Of a stretch of 64,000 bases of DNA, positions 1 through 7,279 are shown piece by piece. The notes below the pieces were generated by a model, which was given only the letters and a program-made list of their open reading frames with translations, did no database searches and was not told the origin of the DNA. Origin of the DNA: Haloechinothrix aidingensis. GTDB lineage: Bacteria; Actinomycetota; Actinomycetes; Mycobacteriales; Pseudonocardiaceae. A program made the position numbers and the translations under genes. Position 1 is the stretch's first letter, and each line of letters starts with the position of its first letter. Where the stretch lies: contig NZ_JACCKD010000001.1 in NCBI RefSeq assembly GCF_013450155.1, forward strand, positions 248,001-312,000. Reading direction: 5' to 3'.

Positions 1-978
1 GCGGCGCAGGGCGAGTACCTGACCGCGCTGTTCCGGACGGGTCAGGCCTCCTGCACCGTCCGACGAGGACGCCCAGCCGACGATGTGCGCGTAGCTGCGC
101 AGGCCGCGCCGTTCGGCGTCCTCGGCGCGCATGAGAGCGATCACGCCGCAGCCCTCGCCCGGCAGGAACCCGGTCGGCTGGGCGTCGTAGACCCGCATGT
201 CGGCCCCGGCGAGCGCGCCGAGCCGGGAGAAGCCCACCAGTTCGAGCGGGTCGAGTGACATGTCGACGCCGCCCGCGAGTACGAAGTCGCACTCCCCCGA
301 GACGAGAGCACGCGATGCCGTCATCACCGCGAGCAGGCTCGACGAGCAGGCACCGTCCACGGTGTAGCCGGTGCCGTTGAAGTCGAAGTAGTTGCAGATG
401 CGGCCCGCGATGGTGTTGGCGAGGGACCCGGCGAGCGTCTCGTCCCCCGGTTCGGGGAAGGGCTGCTTGACCAGGCCTTCGAGCCTGCTCAACACATCAT
501 GGGACAGCTCCGTGGACGCTCCCGCTTCCTGCAACGCGGTCGCTGCCGCATCGGCGAGGAACGGCCAGCGCAGCCGGAGCATGCTCGCGCGGCTGAACTC
601 GCCTGCGAGCGAGTTGCCGAGGACCACGCCTGCCGTACTCCGGTCGATGCCGTCGCCGCCCGCGAACCCGGCGTCGGCGAGGGCCGCGGCCGCCGTCTCC
701 AGGGCGAGCCAGTGTGTCTGGTCGGCGGCCCGATACAGCGGACCGGGCACGCCGAACCGTGCCCGGTCGAAGGTCCAGTCGCGCAGCACGGCCGCGTGGG
801 TCGCGTAGCTGTGGTCCGGCTCGCCGGGCCCGGCGCGGTAGGCGGCAGGCAACCGGCGTTCCGGGATGCGGCGGAATGCCCGCCGCTTTCCCAGCACCGT
901 CTGCCAGAGCTCGTCCGGCGTCGTCGCGTCGGGATACCGGCATGCCATGCCCACGATGGCGATCCGGTTCGCGCTCAC
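1..978 (-). CDS. pksE: Enediyne polyketide synthase (PKSE), N-terminal ketosynthase part; cut by left window edge
   Basis: This is the ketosynthase end of the iterative type I polyketide synthase that builds the linear polyene precursor of enediyne antibiotics. I translated 326 codons directly from the minus strand. It opens with RIAIVGMACRYPDATTPDEL and continues with FRRIPERR, THWLALETAAAALADAGF and GVVLGNSLAGEFSRA. The active-site Cys is in TVDGACSSSLLAV (about residue 211), followed by GFLPGEGCGV and SSSDGAGGLTRPE. These phrases are those of enediyne PKS enzymes rather than ordinary modular PKSs. Family members are usually about 1,900 residues (KS-AT-ACP-KR-DH-PPTase), so most of the protein lies outside. 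The GTG start overlaps the unbU stop codon by 4 bp, which implies translational coupling. Confidence 0.93.
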   Translation of the reverse strand, partial: MSANRIAIVGMACRYPDATTPDELWQTVLGKRRAFRRIPERRLPAAYRAGPGEPDHSYATHAAVLRDWTFDRARFGVPGPLYRAADQTHWLALETAAAALADAGFAGGDGIDRSTAGVVLGNSLAGEFSRASMLRLRWPFLADAAATALQEAGASTELSHDVLSRLEGLVKQPFPEPGDETLAGSLANTIAGRICNYFDFNGTGYTVDGACSSSLLAVMTASRALVSGECDFVLAGGVDMSLDPLELVGFSRLGALAGADMRVYDAQPTGFLPGEGCGVIALMRAEDAERRGLRSYAHIVGWASSSDGAGGLTRPEQRGQVLALRR

Positions 979-2021
979 AGCCTGCCTCCCCGCGATCCCG
1001 GTGCTGCGGGGGCCGTGGCGCGCGCCGTAGCAGGGGTGAGGTGATGGGTCAGGCGCTCGCGGAACCCGGCGCCCAGCCGTCCCGACCTGGCTTCGGCGAC
1101 GAGGACGACTCCGCGCAGCGCGCAGGTGATCACGAGAGCGAAGAACAGGCCGAAGACCACCCCGTAGACGACCAGGATGCCGTAGATCGCGGCTGTGACG
1201 AGGCCGAAGACGACCTGGTTGCGCGTCTTTACCGGAGTCGTCCCCGGATCGGTGATCATGTAGTTCGTGTACAGGATGAACGCCACACCGGTCACCGGTA
1301 GTAGCGCGGCCGCCAGCGAGTGGTCGAGGATCAGCCAGCGCAGCACGGCCTGCGCGACGAACCCACCGGCCCAGGCCAGGATCAGGGGCAGCTTGCCGGT
1401 GAGCTTCGCGTTCAGCATCGTCCCCAGCATCAGGATGCCCAGCGGGACCAGCCAGTCGATCGCGCCGGTCACGTCGTTGGTGAAGTGGTAGGGCGGGGCG
1501 ATCCCTACCCAGGGGAACAGCACGAGCGTGATCGCGATCCCCGCGTTGGAGGGGTTGAGCACGTGTCGAAGCTTGCCGCGCAGCCTGACACGCACGGCGT
1601 ACTTGGTGGTGTTGGCCACCACGACGGCGAAGATGTACGGCCACATCGACGAGTTGCCGTAGAGCAGCATCGCGCACGCCAGGGCGGTGATGTGCGGGGG
1701 CAGCAGGAACACCATCAGGGCACCGCGCCCTCCCGCGTACTCCGGAGTCGCCTCCCGCGCCCAGCTGTCCAGCCATTCGAACAGCAACGCGGTGGCGTAG
1801 CTGACCAGGAGGGCGACGATCGGCGTGATGGGGGACTGCTCGAAGCCGAGTACCAGGTGTCCCACGACCGTGAACGCGGTGATGGACAGGGCGAAGCGGC
1901 GCAGCGCCTTGACCCTGGTGTCCACAGCGGGCTTGCGGCGCTGCTGTCCGTCCTGTCCGGAACCGCTCCCGTGCGAGACTCCGGAGGCGTCGGTGTTCGG
2001 GGGTGTGGTCGTGGTGGTCAT
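975..2021 (-). CDS. unbU: Enediyne cassette integral membrane protein UnbU (E5-type)
   Basis: A 348-residue polytopic membrane protein from the conserved enediyne cassette. About eight to ten hydrophobic segments follow a hydrophilic Thr/Gly/Ser-rich N-terminus. Motifs LNPSNAGIAITLVLFPWVG and MITDPGTTPVKTRNQVVFG resemble the membrane subunits NqrB/RnfD of ion-pumping oxidoreductases. No catalytic role is established; proposed roles for the family are transport or membrane anchoring of the assembly. I chose the ATG at 2021, which overlaps the unbV stop in an ATGA; longer readings upstream lack hydrophobic character and lie inside unbV. It is followed immediately by pksE. Confidence 0.88.
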   Translation of the reverse strand: MTTTTTPPNTDASGVSHGSGSGQDGQQRRKPAVDTRVKALRRFALSITAFTVVGHLVLGFEQSPITPIVALLVSYATALLFEWLDSWAREATPEYAGGRGALMVFLLPPHITALACAMLLYGNSSMWPYIFAVVVANTTKYAVRVRLRGKLRHVLNPSNAGIAITLVLFPWVGIAPPYHFTNDVTGAIDWLVPLGILMLGTMLNAKLTGKLPLILAWAGGFVAQAVLRWLILDHSLAAALLPVTGVAFILYTNYMITDPGTTPVKTRNQVVFGLVTAAIYGILVVYGVVFGLFFALVITCALRGVVLVAEARSGRLGAGFRERLTHHLTPATARATAPAAPGSRGGRL

Positions 2022-3916
2022 CGCATGTCCGCCGTTCCGTCGGTGCCGAGTACCACTGTGTGGTGACCGGGGTCGACGTCCACGGAGTCCGTGTGGACGC
2101 CGTCGCCATCGCGCCACGTGATCGTGGCCCGGCTCGATTCGCCTCCGGGCAGGGCGAGGTGCGCCTCGCTCGCGGATACCCCTGCGTGCCCGTTGGACGG
2201 GTAGAGCTGGGTTCGCTTGCGCTGCCCGTTCACTTCGTGCTCGATCTGGGCGCCGATGGCGTCACGAAGCCCGCCCGCCGAGCCCGGTCGCAGGATCCGG
2301 AGGAACGCCGCTTGCCCGTCGGGCTCGGTGCGGTTGCGCAGCAACACGGAGTCCTCCCACTGGTTGGCGACGAGCACGTCGAGTGAGCCGTCGCCGTCGA
2401 CGTCGCCGAACGCGAACCCGCGCGACACGTGTGGGCTGCCGAGCCCGGCCTGCTCCGCGACGTCGAAGTAGCGTCCCTGCTCACCCCGTGCCCACAGCCG
2501 GTTGTGCTCGTGACCCGACACGTCGTCCCCCGGGCCGAAGTTGGGCCAGGCCTCGGGGTGGTGCAGCAGATCGTCGTTGCCCATCGCCAGCTCGTGCAGT
2601 TCCGGCCACCGGTTGCGCTCACCCTTGATGAAGCCCGTGGCCTGGAGGAACTCATCGGTTCCCGAGTTGTCGAAGTCGCCTGCCTTCACATCCCAGGACC
2701 ACCCGCTGCGCGCGAGCCCGAGCTGTTCCGCCCGCTGCGTGTACGGCACATCCCCGTCGAGCAACCGGGAGCCGTCCCCGTCCGGCGCGAAGGCGAAGTT
2801 GCTCTCGTGCAACGCGAACGGGCTGGTGATGTTACTGACCATGATCATGGGAAGCTGCTCGCCCGGCTGGTAGCTGTAGGTGACTCCCATCCCCTTGAAC
2901 GATCCGTGCCCGAGTACCTGCGAAGTGGGTGTTGTCAGATCCCGCTGGCCCTCGACCCGGGTGAACGCCGCCGCGCCCGGACTCGAGGTGTTCACCAGCA
3001 TGCTGTCCGGGCCGAAGTCGTTGGCGGTGTACAGGTCCGGGAGGTTGTTGCCGGTCAGGTCCTGCCACCCGAACGCCAGGGTCCAGGCCTCGGCGGAGTC
3101 GGCAGGTAGTGCGGTGCTCGCGTCGGTGAACTCCGGCTTCTCGTTCGGCTCACCGGTCGGCGTGCTGAGGAACAGCCGGTTGGTTCCGGCGTTGCGCGCC
3201 TTGCCCATCGAGTGCTGCATCCCCATGCGGTCGTCCTCGGAGGCCTCGGGGTCGAGGACCTTCGCCCCGTCGGGGAAGTAGTTGCCTGCGATGATGTCGA
3301 GGTGGCCGCTGCCGTCCACATCGGCCACGGACAGCGCGGAGGTGTTCCATACCTCCATGGGCTCGACTACCTCGTGGGCACGGAAGTCATCGGCACCGGG
3401 CGTCGCGCCGGCTTCACCCTCGTTGAGGAACAGCACCGGCGAGCGGCCCCAGTAGTAGACGAGGAAGTCTTCGGTCCCGTCCTCGTCGAAATCGGCGGGC
3501 ACGCACCCCATCGGCGCCATGGTGGAGTCGTACGGGAGACCGTCCGGCTCAAGGGTGAAGCGCTCGTAGTCCGGCCCCTCCCCGCCGGGAACCCCGAACA
3601 CCGATACCGAGTCGTCGCGCGGGTCGACCAGGCAGGCGTCCGCGGGCCGGCCGAGGCCGCGCAGGTCGGTCAGGGCCGCCGCGGCGCCGACGGCGGAGAT
3701 CCAGGCCTCGATGTGCTCGAGTGCGGGTTGCACGTCGCGCAGCTCGCGCGCGTCCGGTGGTGCGGAGTTGACCTGGATGGTGTCGAACGCGTACTCCCTC
3801 GAAAGGCCGGCGGACTCGGCCTCACCGAGGCTCGGCCGGATCGTGAAGACACCTGCTACGACGCACATCAGCAGGGCGACCGTCAACGGCACGGCACGAC
3901 GTAACGCAGGGGGCAT
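2018..3916 (-). CDS. unbV: Enediyne cassette exported beta-propeller protein UnbV (FG-GAP/VCBS repeats plus ASPIC/UnbV domain)
   Basis: A 632-residue protein with an N-terminal hydrophobic segment (about residues 8-25, signal anchor or signal peptide). It carries a series of Asp-rich calcium-binding FG-GAP/VCBS repeats, seen as DFDEDGTEDFLVYYWG, DVDGSGHLDIIAGNYF, LTGNNLPDLYTANDFG, DFDNSGTDEFLQATGF and DVDGDGSLDVLVANQW. The C-terminal about 80 residues (GAQIEHEVNGQRKRTQLYPS ... ITWRDGDG) match the ASPIC/UnbV module that is named after this enediyne protein. It probably acts outside the membrane; its biochemical role is unknown. The gene sits between unbL and unbU on one transcript. Confidence 0.92.
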   Translation of the reverse strand: MPPALRRAVPLTVALLMCVVAGVFTIRPSLGEAESAGLSREYAFDTIQVNSAPPDARELRDVQPALEHIEAWISAVGAAAALTDLRGLGRPADACLVDPRDDSVSVFGVPGGEGPDYERFTLEPDGLPYDSTMAPMGCVPADFDEDGTEDFLVYYWGRSPVLFLNEGEAGATPGADDFRAHEVVEPMEVWNTSALSVADVDGSGHLDIIAGNYFPDGAKVLDPEASEDDRMGMQHSMGKARNAGTNRLFLSTPTGEPNEKPEFTDASTALPADSAEAWTLAFGWQDLTGNNLPDLYTANDFGPDSMLVNTSSPGAAAFTRVEGQRDLTTPTSQVLGHGSFKGMGVTYSYQPGEQLPMIMVSNITSPFALHESNFAFAPDGDGSRLLDGDVPYTQRAEQLGLARSGWSWDVKAGDFDNSGTDEFLQATGFIKGERNRWPELHELAMGNDDLLHHPEAWPNFGPGDDVSGHEHNRLWARGEQGRYFDVAEQAGLGSPHVSRGFAFGDVDGDGSLDVLVANQWEDSVLLRNRTEPDGQAAFLRILRPGSAGGLRDAIGAQIEHEVNGQRKRTQLYPSNGHAGVSASEAHLALPGGESSRATITWRDGDGVHTDSVDVDPGHHTVVLGTDGTADMR

Positions 3917-3946
3917 CGGAGGTTTCCTTCAGTGGTCGACGTTCTG

Positions 3947-4903
3947 TCACGGTGGTGCGGTGACCATGTCGCGCAATCGGGACTTCCACTCGCTGTAGGC
4001 CGATATGTCGGGCGAGCCGGTCAACCCCTCGGCGGCGATGTCCGTCCATTCGCGGGCGTTCTCGGGGGATATTCCGAACAGGTGCCGGCAGGCCGCAGCT
4101 GTGTGCTCGGGTACGAGCCCCGCTCGTGCCCGAGCCGATATCGCGAAGAGCGCGCCCTGGCCGAAGTGCGGCCAGTACGGACCGCACGACCGCACCAGCC
4201 GATCAAGCCGCGGGATATCGGCGCCCCCCGCGTAGCAGCAGGCGAGCGCGATTCCGGACCACAGATGCGGGCGCGCCTGGGGAGGGGCCTGGTCGATGAC
4301 CCTCGTGACGCCGTCCACACTGGCCGACTCGACGAACCACAGCGCGCGGCCGAAACCGGCGGCCCTCGCCTGCCAACGCCGGGTCGGTTCGCGGTCCCAT
4401 CGCCTGCGTAGCGCGCGCAGACCGCCGAAGTAGACCTCGGCGAACCCGGCCCCGTCCAGAGCCAGCCAGCGCAGCAGCGGTGTGGTCGGGATCGTGTCGG
4501 GGATGGGCATGCGCGGTACCGCCCCTGCCCAGCCGTACCCGACGTGTATCAGGTGTATGTAGTCGTCCCCCGTTCCCTCGCACAGTCGCCGCATGGCCTC
4601 GCCGCCGCGCGGGGATACGACATCGCGCAACGCCGCGTACATCGCCGCGCCCTCGTAGGCGAAACCGCGCTCGGACGGCTCGATACACGACAGCGCGGGA
4701 TGCGGGTCGCGCCAGTGCTTCGCGGCCAGATTGAAGCCGGTCAGGAAGCTTTTCGCATGCGTCTCGAGCAGCACCCGCTCGTCCGGTCGGTCGAGCCGGA
4801 AGCCGCGTCGCTCGAAGTCGGCCAACGTCAGCGGCAGCCGCAGCAACCGGGCCCGGCTGGGAACCGGCGCCCCGTGTACCCGTGTCGCGCCCGCTGTGCC
4901 CAT
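3947..4903 (-). CDS. unbL: Enediyne cassette protein UnbL (DUF1702, E3-type)
   Basis: A 318-residue soluble protein of the DUF1702 family that is almost confined to enediyne clusters. Visible family-like stretches are LLRLPLTLADFERRGF near the N-terminus, SFLTGFNLAAKH, GFAYEGAAMYAALRD, HVGYGWAGAVPRMP, and a C-terminal FGISPENAREWTDIAAEGL. No catalytic motif is apparent, and its role in polyene processing is unknown. It is the first gene of the minus-strand cassette, 30 bp ahead of unbV. I chose the ATG at 4903 because GAGGTGG lies just upstream; a GTG six bases earlier (4909) is an alternative. Confidence 0.9.
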   Translation of the reverse strand: MGTAGATRVHGAPVPSRARLLRLPLTLADFERRGFRLDRPDERVLLETHAKSFLTGFNLAAKHWRDPHPALSCIEPSERGFAYEGAAMYAALRDVVSPRGGEAMRRLCEGTGDDYIHLIHVGYGWAGAVPRMPIPDTIPTTPLLRWLALDGAGFAEVYFGGLRALRRRWDREPTRRWQARAAGFGRALWFVESASVDGVTRVIDQAPPQARPHLWSGIALACCYAGGADIPRLDRLVRSCGPYWPHFGQGALFAISARARAGLVPEHTAAACRHLFGISPENAREWTDIAAEGLTGSPDISAYSEWKSRLRDMVTAPP

Positions 4904-5573
4904 CTCCACCTCAGATCTCCGGAGGTTCGTCGAGTGTCACGCTCGGTACCGCCTTCGGCGATCGTTCGTGCACCCGGCCGGTCGCTGGAACAACCATCAA
5001 TGCACTCTATGCGTGTTACGTCAGCGCTGCTGAACGACTGGGAACTGTGCCGGAAATGTTCACCGGATCGTGCGAGGTTCGCCATGGGGATCGGTGCGGG
5101 CGAGGTCGGATATCGGAGTGTGTGCTGGTTGGGAGCGGGTGCGTGAGTTCCCGGGGAGCGATTCCGGAATGTACTGTCGGGTAACGTGAGTGCGCGTTAT
5201 CCGGGGGCGTATCCGGTGTTCCCGGATACCTTCCGTGGAAAGCCGCTACCCCGTCGGATCGGGTGCCCTTCCGGCGGTTCGGCCTGATGAGGGTGTAGAC
5301 ATGTGCGCAGGTCGTTCCCGGTCCGCTCGGCTGTGACGAGATCTGTCGCGGGATCCGTATTCGAGTCGAATAGTTCCAGAAAATTCTGGCGCTCCCCCTC
5401 GGGGGGGATTTATTTGTGTCGAACCGGTGACAATGGTGCCCCTGATCGGGTGTCGATGTGTGTTCTGGCTGGCGAGCCGACCGGATGCGACTAATGGTGA
5501 AGTGGTCCGATCCGCGACTTCATGTCCGGTTTAGACACCAAATCCAGAGTCTATAGGCCTTGGGAGTGTCAAA
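4904..5573. other. Intergenic region between the enediyne cassette and a divergent secreted-protein gene
   Basis: This 670-bp stretch has no convincing gene. It is visibly richer in A/T than its surroundings, especially from 5340 on. It must carry the promoter of the unbL operon (minus strand) and that of the gene at 5574 (plus strand). Small inverted repeats are visible: TTCGA/TCGAA at 5360-5370 and CCAGAA/TTCTGG at 5376-5389. A C-run facing a G-run (5394-5407) is followed by ATTTATTT, which could form a weak terminator or attenuator. I cannot place -35/-10 boxes with confidence. Confidence 0.5.
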
Positions 5574-6485
5574 GTGTCCAGAACGATTCGTCGGGGAGCA
5601 ATGCTTGCCCTGGCGGCGGGTCTAGCGATGGGGACTGCTCCGGCGTATGCGGTCGGTGATCACCCTGACGTGTTGTCGGGGTCGGTGGCCACGCTCGCCA
5701 GTAGCAGTGAGCGGTCCGATGCGGACGGCTCGGAGTGCGACGCCCGTCTCGCCCGTCAGGGAGAGTGCCTGATCGGTGGTGAGATGGACCCGGTCGAGGA
5801 ACCGGATCCGTCGTCCGACTGTGCGGTGAATGGCGACGATTCCGACGGCGCCGGCTCACCCGAGTCGGGCAACTTGCTCGGTGGCGTGGGTGACCTCCTG
5901 GAGGGGATCCTCGGGTCGGCCAGCGTGGACGGGCTGCTCGGCTCGTCTGACTCCGGTTCAGCGGACTGCCCCGAGTCGGCGCCTGAGGAGGAACCGGCCC
6001 CTGAGGAGGAACCGGCACCGGAGCCCGCGCCTGAGCCCGCGCCGGAACCGGCACCGGAGCCGGAGGAGGAACCGGCACCGGAGCCCGAGCCTGAGCCCGC
6101 GCCGGAACCGGCACCGGAGCCGGAGGAGGAACCCGCGCCGGAGCCCGCGCCTGAGCCCGCGCCGGAACCGGCACCGGAGCCGGAGGAGGAACCCGCGCCG
6201 GAGCCCGCGCCTGAGCCCGCGCCCGAGCCGGCACCGGAGCCGGAGGAGGAACCGGCACCGGAGCCCGCGCCTGAGCCCGCGCCGGAACCGGCACCGGAGC
6301 CGGAGGAGGAACCGGCACCGGAGCCCGAGCCTGAGCCCGCGCCCGAGCCGGCACCCGAGCCGGCACCGGCACCGGAACCGGCACCCGAATCGCCGTCCGA
6401 GCCCGCGCCGGAATCCGACGAGGACTGCAATTGCTCGTCGCCATTGCTGTCCTCCCTGGGCATCGACCTCGGTCTGCGCATCTGA
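5574..6485 (+). CDS. Secreted acidic Pro-Glu-Ala repeat protein
   Basis: A 303-residue predicted exported protein with no recognised enzyme domain. Residues 1-27 form a signal peptide (basic SRTIRR, hydrophobic core, likely cleavage after APAYA). Residues about 28-140 are Asp/Ser/Gly-rich with scattered Cys. Residues about 143-262 are six 20-residue units based on [12 protein letters not shown], and a further EP-rich stretch follows. The C-terminus is Cys-containing ([15 protein letters not shown]) and ends in a short hydrophobic tail. An extended, highly acidic wall-spanning spacer is a reasonable inference. The GTG start has GGGAG upstream. The next gene, 19 bp downstream and also exported, is probably co-transcribed. 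Confidence 0.8.
   Translation: MSRTIRRGAMLALAAGLAMGTAPAYAVGDHPDVLSGSVATLASSSERSDADGSECDARLARQGECLIGGEMDPVEEPDPSSDCAVNGDDSDGAGSPESGNLLGGVGDLLEGILGSASVDGLLGSSDSGSADCPESAPEEEPAPEEEPAPEPAPEPAPEPAPEPEEEPAPEPEPEPAPEPAPEPEEEPAPEPAPEPAPEPAPEPEEEPAPEPAPEPAPEPAPEPEEEPAPEPAPEPAPEPAPEPEEEPAPEPEPEPAPEPAPEPAPAPEPAPESPSEPAPESDEDCNCSSPLLSSLGIDLGLRI
6001..6360 (+). repeat. Six in-frame 60-bp tandem repeats inside the Pro-Glu-Ala protein
   Basis: Six consecutive 60-bp units align base for base, each carrying GGAGGAACC near its start and ending in GCACCGGAGC or a close variant. Each unit encodes 20 residues, so copy number can change without a frameshift. Units differ at only a few positions, mostly GCA versus GCC/GCG or GAA versus GAG choices, plus Ala/Glu switches. 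The reverse strand is open through the array only because of its composition. Confidence 0.93.
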
Positions 6486-6504
6486 GCAAAGAAGGAGTGA
6501 ACAA

Positions 6505-7212
6505 ATGCCTGAGCTGAATGACGATACGTCAGGTACCGAAGGCTTCGACGAAGGTCGGCGCAGGTTCCTGAAACGTGCCGGGTTCACGGCTGCCGCGGCC
6601 GCTGCGGCAGCGGCGGGAGGTCAGTTCATCAACTCGGCCACCGCCGCTGCACAGGTACCGGGACCGAGTGGCCCGAGCCTGGACGGGATGCGTGTCGTGT
6701 GCCCGTGCTTCGGTGACCTCATCAACCTGGTCACCTCGGAGGGAACGTTCCCGTTCTCCGGGGCGGGTAATGTCGGCGTGCTCGTGAAGGGCGGCCCTGA
6801 CCCGAACAAGTGGGGCCTTGTCGTCGAGCAACACGAGGTCACAGCGGAGGACACGCCGTTCGGAACGATCAGCATCAAGATGGCAGGCGACATCGAGATC
6901 AATCCGGAGAGCCTGCTGGAGTTCGACCCCGTCAACGGTGGTTTCACGCAGACGATGTTCCTGCCGATCATCGTGGAGCTGGAGCACTGCGGTGCCAACG
7001 GTGACCCCGTGACGCTGGGAACCCTTCCGGACCAACCGGTGTGTATGAAGGGATCCCAGTCCGAGTTCCCGCCGAAGTCCGCGCCGTACCAGTCCCTCAG
7101 GGATATCGGCCTGTACGCGCTGGGTTCGGACGGCCAGCCGGTCGGCAGCAGCCCGATCGCGACCCTGCCGTCATTCGACTGGACGGTGGGAACGGACGCC
7201 GTCCCGTCCTGA
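6505..7212 (+). CDS. Tat-exported protein of unknown function
   Basis: A 235-residue protein with a clear twin-arginine signal: RRRFLKRAGF at about residues 18-27, an Ala-rich hydrophobic core, and cleavage near ATAAA (about residue 50). The mature part contains VCPCFGDL, a Cys in ELEHCGANG and another in QPVCMKG, so four cysteines that could form disulfides or bind metal. It has a beta-rich appearance (GVLVKGG, GTISIKMAGDIEI, FLPIIVELEH). I do not recognise the family. A strong GAAGGAG precedes the ATG. Folding before export, implied by Tat, suggests a cofactor or fast-folding domain. It shares a likely transcript with the repeat protein before it. Confidence 0.82.
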   Translation: MPELNDDTSGTEGFDEGRRRFLKRAGFTAAAAAAAAAGGQFINSATAAAQVPGPSGPSLDGMRVVCPCFGDLINLVTSEGTFPFSGAGNVGVLVKGGPDPNKWGLVVEQHEVTAEDTPFGTISIKMAGDIEINPESLLEFDPVNGGFTQTMFLPIIVELEHCGANGDPVTLGTLPDQPVCMKGSQSEFPPKSAPYQSLRDIGLYALGSDGQPVGSSPIATLPSFDWTVGTDAVPS

Positions 7213-7237
7213 GGCTCGACGGCCGAAGGATTCCACA

Positions 7238-7277
7238 GTGGTCCGGTCCGCGCTCCCCGGAGCGCGGGCCGGACCAC
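7238..7277. terminator. Hairpin terminator between convergent genes
   Basis: GTGGTCCGG...CCGCGCT pairs with AGCGCGG...CCGGACCAC around a CCCCGG loop, giving a stem of about 16-17 bp with one wobble. It lies 25 bp after the Tat-protein stop and directly after the stop of the minus-strand kinase gene, so it can serve both directions. No T-run follows, as is common in actinobacteria. Confidence 0.75.
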
Positions 7278-7279
7278 GT

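Noticed and set aside
5394-5415. Possible intrinsic terminator before the repeat-protein gene
   Set aside because: The C-run/G-run can pair only with a very short loop and no gene ends just before it, so I did not list it as a terminator.
5756-6481. Long minus-strand frame of Gly-Ala-Ser repeats opposite the Pro-Glu-Ala protein
   Set aside because: It exists only because the 60-bp repeats avoid stops on the other strand. It has no ribosome-binding site or signal and would be fully antisense to a gene with a good start and signal peptide.
5830-6504. Arg/His/Pro-rich reading frame that runs into the Tat protein frame
   Set aside because: The true start of the Tat protein is ATG 6505 after GAAGGAG; the upstream extension lies in another frame of the repeat gene and lacks protein-like composition.
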